From NCBI GenBank assembly GCA_945910925.1, contig CAMDZX010000024.1, forward strand, positions 1 to 17,961: a DNA stretch of 17,961 bases, written 5' to 3'. Positions 13,054 to 17,961 of this stretch are shown here, one piece after another; within the stretch, counting starts at the first letter, position 1; each line of letters opens with the position of its first letter. The DNA comes from an uncultured bacterium (GTDB taxonomy: Bacteria > Cyanobacteriota > Vampirovibrionia > Gastranaerophilales > Gastranaerophilaceae). A model generated the notes under the pieces. That model worked only from the letters and a program-made list of their open reading frames with translations. It was not told the DNA's origin and searched no databases. The position numbers and the translations under genes were made by a program.

Positions 13054-14919
13054 ATGGATTATTTGCAGAATAAATTTGATGTGATAGTTGTTGGAGCAGG
13101 ACATGCAGGATGCGAAGCCGCAATCTCCGCTGCGCGCCTTGGCTTAAAGGTACTATTATGTTCGCTTAATCTTGAGCATATAGCACTAATGCCTTGCAAT
13201 CCCGCTATAGGTGGTCCTGCCAAATCTACACTTGTACGCGAGATTGATGCTTTAGGCGGCGTAATGGGTGAGGCTGCCGATGCAACATATATCCAAATGA
13301 AAATATTAAATTCTTCTAAAGGCCCTGCTGTAAGAGCTTTAAGAGCGCAATCAGACAAACTTGAATATATGCGGTATATGCGCAATATTATTGAATCAGA
13401 AGAAAATATTTATCTTAAACAAACCTGTATTACCGATATTTTAACCAAAGACGGTGTTGTAACAGGTGCAACAGATGAATTTGGAATTGAATATTCTTGT
13501 AGAGCTGTTATATTAACAACAGGAACATCACTTAACGGAAGGATTTTTGTCGGGCTAAACTCTTACCCTGCGGGAAGATTGGGAGAAAGACCTGCTCTCG
13601 GACTTTCCGAGTCATTAAAAAAACTCGGGATTAATATAAAAAAGCTAAAAACAGGAACTCCTGCACGTGTAGATAAACGAACCATTGATTATTCAAAAAT
13701 GACGGTTCAACCGGGAGATGAAGAACTTCATTTTTATTCATTTAGACCCAACAGACCGGTAAGGGCGCAAGTTCCTTGTTATCTTACCCGAACAAACGAA
13801 AGAACACACGAAATCATAAGAGCAAATCTCGATAAATCTCCGATGTATCAAGGCTTGATTCAAGGAGTAGGCCCACGTTATTGTCCTTCTATTGAAGATA
13901 AAGTCAAACGTTTTGCACATAACCCTTCACACCATATTTTTATTGAACCTGAGGGGTTAAATACGTACGAAATTTATATTCAAGGCTTTTCTACGAGCCT
14001 TCCTGCGGATGTTCAGGTGGAAATGCTGCATTCCCTGCCGGGGCTTGAAAAGGCTCACATTATCAAACCTGCTTATGCGGTTGAATATGACTACATCCCT
14101 GCTGTACAGACTCAACATTCACTTATGTCAAAAGTTGTAAAAGGACTTTTCTGCGCAGGGCAAATTAACGGGACAAGCGGATACGAAGAAGCTGCAGCAC
14201 AAGGTTTGGTTGCAGGTATAAATTCGTATAACTATATCAATGGTTCGGAGATGCTCATATTATCCAGAAGTTCTTCATATATAGGAACCTTGATTGATGA
14301 CTTGGTTACAAAAGATATTGAAGAACCGTATCGTATGCTTACATCTCGTTCAGAATACAGACTTCTTTTACGTCAGGACAATGCGGATGAAAGACTTACT
14401 CCTATCGGGAAACAAATAGGTCTTATAGATGATGCTCAATACCAACATTTTCTTGATAAGCAGGAAAGCATATCAAAAGAAAAAGAAAGACTTGCAAAGA
14501 CAAGAATTGTATATTCTGAAAAAGTAAACAATATTCTTCAAAAATATAATGAGGGTATTGATAAAACCATGCGTCTTTCCGAGTTATTAAAACGTCCGAA
14601 TATATCATACAAAGTCCTTATGGAGCTTGATGAAGAAACAAGAAATCTGAATATAAGAAAAGATATATACGAAGAAGTTGAAGTACAAATTAAATATGAC
14701 GGCTACCTAAAACGTCAGGAAATTCAAATACAACAAGCCTCAAAGCTTGAGAAATTTAAAATTCCCGAAAATATTGATTACATGTCAATTGAACATATTT
14801 CTACCGAGACAAAGGAAAAACTTGCAAAAATCCGACCCGTTAATCTTGCACAAGCTTCCAGAATAGGCGGGGTTAAGCCTGCTGATATATCGGTTTTGAT
14901 GGTTCTTTTATCTCGTTAG
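13054..14919 (+). CDS. mnmG: tRNA uridine 5-carboxymethylaminomethyl modification enzyme MnmG (GidA)
   Basis: With MnmE, this 621-residue FAD protein installs the carboxymethylaminomethyl group on wobble U34 of tRNAs for two-codon boxes. The FAD-binding GAGHAGCEAA is at 14-23, the signature CNPAIGGPAKSTLVREIDALGG starts at 48, and NGRIFVG, the GTPARVDKRT loop (201-210) and NGTSGYEEAAAQGLVAG (372-388) follow. The two functional cysteines are kept: C48 and C277 (PRYCPSIEDK). The C-terminal helical domain for tRNA and MnmE binding is complete, ending ADISVLMVLL. The frame is open back to 12952, but that stretch overlaps the divergent promoter and gene and is not family-like, so the ATG at 13054 is the start. 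No Shine-Dalgarno sequence is seen. The partner mnmE is not in the window. Confidence 0.97.
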   Translation: MDYLQNKFDVIVVGAGHAGCEAAISAARLGLKVLLCSLNLEHIALMPCNPAIGGPAKSTLVREIDALGGVMGEAADATYIQMKILNSSKGPAVRALRAQSDKLEYMRYMRNIIESEENIYLKQTCITDILTKDGVVTGATDEFGIEYSCRAVILTTGTSLNGRIFVGLNSYPAGRLGERPALGLSESLKKLGINIKKLKTGTPARVDKRTIDYSKMTVQPGDEELHFYSFRPNRPVRAQVPCYLTRTNERTHEIIRANLDKSPMYQGLIQGVGPRYCPSIEDKVKRFAHNPSHHIFIEPEGLNTYEIYIQGFSTSLPADVQVEMLHSLPGLEKAHIIKPAYAVEYDYIPAVQTQHSLMSKVVKGLFCAGQINGTSGYEEAAAQGLVAGINSYNYINGSEMLILSRSSSYIGTLIDDLVTKDIEEPYRMLTSRSEYRLLLRQDNADERLTPIGKQIGLIDDAQYQHFLDKQESISKEKERLAKTRIVYSEKVNNILQKYNEGIDKTMRLSELLKRPNISYKVLMELDEETRNLNIRKDIYEEVEVQIKYDGYLKRQEIQIQQASKLEKFKIPENIDYMSIEHISTETKEKLAKIRPVNLAQASRIGGVKPADISVLMVLLSR

Positions 14920-14993
14920 ATTATATATATAAAGAAAATAAAGATTCATATTAAGATTATGTAAGGAAAAACTGTTTTTCAAATTTTTTACTC

Positions 14994-14999
14994 TATAAT
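14994..14999 (+). promoter_or_regulatory. -10 box for the small HEAT-like gene
   Basis: TATAAT lies 34 bases before the ATG at 15034. The predicted leader is a little under 30 bases and carries a TGAGG Shine-Dalgarno sequence. The -35 region (CTGTTT, 14972-14977, 16-bp spacing) is weak. The rest of the 114-base gap after mnmG is AT-rich without a clear terminator. Confidence 0.4.
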
Positions 15000-15033
15000 A
15001 AAATTGTTAAAAGCAATATATGAGGTTATAGAT

Positions 15034-15309
15034 ATGCAAACAGTTACAGAAATCCTTTCAAAATTAAATGATTCAGATAAGAATGAAATAGAAAATATCT
15101 TAGTTGACATTGGTACACCTGCAGTTCCTGAGTTAGTTAATCAACTTCAAGTTGTTAGAGGAGTAAAAAGAGGTGTTGTTGCAATGACTCTTATCAGAAT
15201 AGGTTCTCCTTCTGTTGAATATCTTAAAAAAGCTGCAAGCCAAAATAAAGATTTTGAATGGATTGCAGAATACCTTATTTCTGAAATAAATTGTAAAAAA
15301 GCTGCATAA
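15034..15309 (+). CDS. Small HEAT-repeat-like protein
   Basis: This 91-residue protein has two HEAT-like helical repeats in register: LVDIGTPAVPELVNQL (23-38) and LIRIGSPSVEYLKKAA (53-68), both with the IG-(T/S)-P-(A/S)-V core seen in cyanobacterial HEAT/PBS-lyase-type repeats. There is no signal peptide, membrane span or catalytic motif, so a protein-binding adaptor is the most one can infer. I chose the ATG at 15034 because TGAGG lies eight bases upstream; an in-frame TTG at 15004 would add ten residues without a Shine-Dalgarno sequence. It is a single-gene unit with its own -10 box and a strong terminator downstream. The function is unknown. Confidence 0.75.
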   Translation: MQTVTEILSKLNDSDKNEIENILVDIGTPAVPELVNQLQVVRGVKRGVVAMTLIRIGSPSVEYLKKAASQNKDFEWIAEYLISEINCKKAA

Positions 15310-15328
15310 CTTGCAGTATTCAATCCAG

Positions 15329-15364
15329 AAAAAAGACTTGCTTATAATAAGCAGGTCTTTTTTT
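15329..15364. terminator. Bidirectional rho-independent terminator
   Basis: A ten-pair stem (GACTTGCTTA at 15335-15344 with TAAGCAGGTC at 15348-15357, one G-U pair) has a three-base loop. It is flanked by six A on the left and seven T on the right, so it works as a terminator on either strand. It lies between the convergent HEAT-like and plsC-like genes, where it can end both transcripts. Confidence 0.9.
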
Positions 15365-15389
15365 GTTAAGTTTAATTTATTAATTACAG

Positions 15390-16043
15390 TTACAATTCTA
15401 ATTTGTTTTCCATACCTGTTAACTGGCAAATTCTATCAGCCCAAGTGGTTATAATCTCATCTTCATCAAGTTTATACGATATAGGCTCTCCTACTTTCAC
15501 AGTCATGTGTTTTCCGAAAATCTTTTTTGAATACCCGTCAAACCCACACACACCAACAGGAACTATATCAAATTTTGCCTTTTTGGCAATGGTTACAAAA
15601 CCTTTGTGAACAGTTGTGATTTGATTTTCTTTAGAAATCTTACCTTGTGGGAATATACCTAAAGACCAATCAGTTTTTAACAAATCAAAAACAGTTTTAA
15701 AGGTTGCAATCTCGGGGTTATCACGATTAACTGCAAATGCACCGAGATTAATAACCAAAAATCTTAACAATGCACTTTTATCCGTGAACAACTCTTGTTT
15801 TGCCATATAAGCAACTTTTCTATCAGCAGCAAGAGAGGTAAACGGAGGATCAAGATATGAAACATGATTCGGCGCAAAAAGATATTTTTTGCCCTTTTCC
15901 AGATTTTCACGTCCTTCAATCTTTATATCATATAAGAGTTTTCCGACAGGCCCAACAACTATAAGTAAAAAAAGTCTGTAGAATAACGACCTAAAAAAAC
16001 CATATTCTTTTGGATATCTTCTGCTGTAATTTCTATCTTCCAT
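15390..16043 (-). CDS. PlsC-family 1-acyl-sn-glycerol-3-phosphate acyltransferase (copy 1)
   Basis: This 217-residue membrane-associated acyltransferase belongs to the PlsC/LPLAT family, which puts the second acyl chain on lysophosphatidic acid. A hydrophobic segment (about 17-37) precedes the catalytic NHxxxxD motif (APNHVSYLDPP; H60, D65). Then come the GAFAVNR block (101-107) and the motif III region IFPQGKIS (130-137), where most relatives have FPEGTRS; both the Glu to Gln change and the loss of TR are unusual. KGFVTIAKKAKFDIVPVG (148-164) is the usual fourth block. It lies 23 bases after the second copy, with AAGGA upstream of the ATG, so the two form an operon. The weaker motif III leaves the possibility that it uses another acceptor. 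Confidence 0.88.
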   Translation of the reverse strand: MEDRNYSRRYPKEYGFFRSLFYRLFLLIVVGPVGKLLYDIKIEGRENLEKGKKYLFAPNHVSYLDPPFTSLAADRKVAYMAKQELFTDKSALLRFLVINLGAFAVNRDNPEIATFKTVFDLLKTDWSLGIFPQGKISKENQITTVHKGFVTIAKKAKFDIVPVGVCGFDGYSKKIFGKHMTVKVGEPISYKLDEDEIITTWADRICQLTGMENKLEL

Positions 16044-16066
16044 ATTCTTATATTCCTTATTTACTT

Positions 16067-16744
16067 TTATTCGTGAGGTTTATACGTAAATCCGGTTAGT
16101 TCCGCAACGGCTTTTCCCCACTTATCAACCATTTCATCAGGATTATCTGTAGACGGAATAACTTTCCCAATATTAACAACAATCTTACCCGAAAAAGGCA
16201 TGCGATGTTTTTCATTAGTTCCAGTTATACCAATAGGGAGTATTCCGCAATTTGTTATTTTTGCTAGTGATGCAAAGCCTTTATTGACATTAGAGATTTC
16301 TCCGGGTTCTTGCCTTGTTCCTTGCGGGAAAATTCCCAATACCCATCCTGTTGATTTAAGAGATTTAACTGTTTTTATCGTTGACACACCGAGTTTTTCT
16401 CTATCAACAGCAAAAGCTCCCATCCAATCAAGCCACCAGCGTAAGAAAAAGTTATTAAACAATTCTTTTTTTGACATATAGGCAACGCCTCTCGGCATGA
16501 TACCTGCCATTAAAGGCGGATCAAGATTAGATAAATGGTTAGCAGCAACTATATAATTTGCATCTTTCGGGATATTTTCTTTCCCATGAATTTCTAACCT
16601 GTATATTAATCTGAAAAAAATTTGATACCCGACACCTGTAATCAAGAATATACAAATACGGCGCCAAATATTATAAAATCCCGGTTCTCTAAGTGAGTAC
16701 TTGTTATTTTTTGTTTTTTTTGTTTCTGTCATTTTTTTCCCCAT
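16067..16744 (-). CDS. PlsC-family 1-acyl-sn-glycerol-3-phosphate acyltransferase (copy 2)
   Basis: This 225-residue paralogue is similar to the next gene along its whole length. A basic N-terminus is followed by a hydrophobic segment (about 30-50). Motifs are AANHLSNLDPP (H70, D75), GAFAVDR (109-115), the near-normal motif III IFPQGTRQEPGE (138-149; Gln in place of the usual Glu), and KGFASLAKITNCGILPIG. This copy is closer to the family standard and is the better candidate for the general PlsC. There are two possible starts: the first ATG (16744) has no Shine-Dalgarno sequence but lies 12 bases after a TATAAT, while an ATG four codons in (16732) has GGGG six bases upstream. It is the first gene of the pair and divergent from the phosphohexomutase gene. 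Confidence 0.9.
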   Translation of the reverse strand: MGKKMTETKKTKNNKYSLREPGFYNIWRRICIFLITGVGYQIFFRLIYRLEIHGKENIPKDANYIVAANHLSNLDPPLMAGIMPRGVAYMSKKELFNNFFLRWWLDWMGAFAVDREKLGVSTIKTVKSLKSTGWVLGIFPQGTRQEPGEISNVNKGFASLAKITNCGILPIGITGTNEKHRMPFSGKIVVNIGKVIPSTDNPDEMVDKWGKAVAELTGFTYKPHE

Positions 16745-16756
16745 GTCGTATTGAGA

Positions 16757-16762
16757 ATTATA
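16757..16762 (-). promoter_or_regulatory. -10 box for the plsC-like pair
   Basis: TATAAT is read on the minus strand 12 bases before the first ATG of copy 2. Transcription would start about five bases before that ATG, leaving almost no leader, or about 17 bases before the second ATG with its GGGG. The -35 at 17-bp spacing (TTTATC) is weak. Confidence 0.4.
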
Positions 16763-16821
16763 CTACAAAACAATTGTTTGATAAATATCATAAAAGAGTA
16801 TAATGTTGAAAGTTTTTATCA

Positions 16822-16832
16822 TATAATATAAT
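16822..16832 (+). promoter_or_regulatory. -10 region for the phosphohexomutase gene
   Basis: Two overlapping TATAAT boxes (16822-16827 and 16827-16832) lie about 30-35 bases before the ATG at 16862. A TTGAAA at 16806-16811 is 15 bases from the second box, slightly short for a -35. The leader carries GGAGA. Confidence 0.4.
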
Positions 16833-16861
16833 AAAAGATTAAAAAGAAGATGGAGATAGTG

Positions 16862-17961
16862 ATGAATAAAACTGCGACTTGTGAACTTGAAAATGAGTTA
16901 TTTAAGAGTGTTTACGATAAAACACCCGATTATATCAAGAATACTAAACTAATGGATTTTGATAATCCTAACGAGTTTACTTTTATATTGAAAAAAGAAC
17001 ACTTGTATCCGTATGATGCAAATACAAATCCGAACGGTTTGAATTTATTGGAATGGTTTGCCAATTATGCTAAAGAAGCAAAAGTTTCAACAGCGGGCAT
17101 CAGAGGTCCTCAGAACATACTTTATCCGCAAGATACACGTTTCCCTATCAATCTTGTAGGAATCGTTCTTGCAACGCTTGCTAAGGCGCTTGTATTAAGA
17201 GAAAAATATCCTGACAAAAAGATTATTAAACTTGCAGGAAGTGAAGTAAGGTATAATTCAGACTTATATCTCGATGCGATAGCACGTATTCAAGCGGCAC
17301 AAGGTATAAAAACTCTTACTCCGCAAGATAGAAAAACAATCCCGATATGGCTTGCATCTTTTTTGGCATTTAAACTTGATTTAGTTGGCGGCGAATATAT
17401 CACATCAAGTCATGGGATTTCAGTAAAAACCGCAACAAAAGACTTAAATTCTCAAGGAAGTCAGTTCTTGCCTGAGGAATCACTTGAATTTGTTCAAAAA
17501 ATTGAAGAAATATTCTCAGAAGTAAAAGAAAAGGGTCAATATACCATAAAAATTGCATCCAATAATAATCCGCTTATTGATGAATTTATAATGGCAAAAA
17601 TCAATGATGGCGTTGATTTATACGTAGAATACCTAAAATCCGGTGTTGCGGAAAACCTTTCTGATTTAAAGAAAATGAAGGGTAAAATAGTTATTGAAGC
17701 AGTAGGCGGCTGTGCTTACAGGACTCTCAGCAGAGTGCTGGATAAACTTGATATTGATGATAAGTTTGTCTGGAATAATACCGAAGAAGACCCGTTCTTC
17801 CACTCTATCGGAAAATATGACCATGACCCTAAAGGCAATAAAACATTTTATGATTATTCGGTTGATGCAACTGTTGTCGGGGTAAAACCTGACGGAGAAA
17901 CATTCTTCCCTGTAATAGATACGTTGAGTTATGAAAGAGTGCTTGAGGACTGTACTTTGGG
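16862..17961 (+). CDS. Divergent alpha-D-phosphohexomutase (phosphogluco/phosphomannomutase-like), N-terminal part
   Basis: The first 366 residues are visible; the frame is open to the window end. Enzymes of this superfamily move a phosphate between C1 and C6 of hexoses. Domain 1 has STAGIRGP (76-83), matching the GTAGIRG/GTSGIRG signature, and AGSEVRYNS (125-133), like the GxDxRxxS block. The phosphoserine loop reads TSSHG (181-185; S183 would carry the phosphate) in place of TASHNP. Domain 2 has KIVIEAVGGCAYRTLSRVLDKLDI (275-298), like the usual VVIDxxxGAG...LG strand and helix. The metal loop, normally DGDGDR, seems to be DYSVDA (331-336). The ATG has GGAGA five bases upstream. The fold is likely; the substrate and even activity are uncertain given the altered loops. 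Confidence 0.7.
   Translation, partial: MNKTATCELENELFKSVYDKTPDYIKNTKLMDFDNPNEFTFILKKEHLYPYDANTNPNGLNLLEWFANYAKEAKVSTAGIRGPQNILYPQDTRFPINLVGIVLATLAKALVLREKYPDKKIIKLAGSEVRYNSDLYLDAIARIQAAQGIKTLTPQDRKTIPIWLASFLAFKLDLVGGEYITSSHGISVKTATKDLNSQGSQFLPEESLEFVQKIEEIFSEVKEKGQYTIKIASNNNPLIDEFIMAKINDGVDLYVEYLKSGVAENLSDLKKMKGKIVIEAVGGCAYRTLSRVLDKLDIDDKFVWNNTEEDPFFHSIGKYDHDPKGNKTFYDYSVDATVVGVKPDGETFFPVIDTLSYERVLEDCTL

Noticed and set aside
1..17961. tRNA, rRNA, SRP RNA or CRISPR array
   Set aside because: I found no TTCGA-type T-loop context with acceptor pairing, no SRP RNA tetraloop next to ffh, and no regularly spaced repeats.

Overview
This is a compact, AT-rich chromosomal window made almost entirely of housekeeping genes. 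There is no CRISPR array, insertion sequence, prophage or RNA gene that I can support. Several proteins look related to Cyanobacteriota: the MnmC/MnmD-type methyltransferase carries the cyanobacterial-style N-terminal (DGS...YHS...GA..EA..KFV) and C-terminal (RAGIPYRD...EILARR) signatures, and MnmG has the GGPAKS form of its signature. With the low GC, a rubrerythrin and no photosynthesis gene in view, my best guess is a non-photosynthetic, probably anaerobic relative of cyanobacteria (Melainabacteria / Vampirovibrionia, for example a gut Gastranaerophilales). This is inference, not proof.

Left part, minus strand (1-6288). Transcription runs from murC through murB, ddl and ftsQ, a tightly packed or overlapping peptidoglycan and division operon (a fragment of a dcw cluster). 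It is followed by ffh (SRP GTPase), which has its own likely promoter, then ndk and tgt (tRNA-guanine transglycosylase, cut by the window edge). Where ftsA/ftsZ often follow ftsQ, this genome has ffh.

Middle, mostly plus strand (6344-15309). This part holds a Xer tyrosine recombinase, a full-length bifunctional-type Rel (ppGpp synthetase/hydrolase), a two-gene operon of an MnmD-like tRNA methyltransferase overlapping an FAD oxidoreductase, rubrerythrin, and mnmG. A small secreted protein of unknown function lies on the minus strand between rubrerythrin and mnmG. A small HEAT-like protein follows mnmG and ends at a strong bidirectional terminator.

Right part (15390-17961). Two tandem PlsC-family acyltransferases lie on the minus strand. 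Divergent from them is the start of an unusual alpha-D-phosphohexomutase that runs off the window.

Two themes tie the window together. One is tRNA wobble-base modification (tgt for G34; mnmG and the MnmD-like enzyme for U34), with an uncharacterised FAD enzyme coupled to the methyltransferase that could supply the missing middle step. The other is gene starts: four plus-strand genes (xer, rel, mnmD-like, mnmG) have no Shine-Dalgarno sequence and instead a -10-like box 6-9 bases before the ATG, which predicts leaderless mRNAs, while most other genes in the window have ordinary Shine-Dalgarno sequences.
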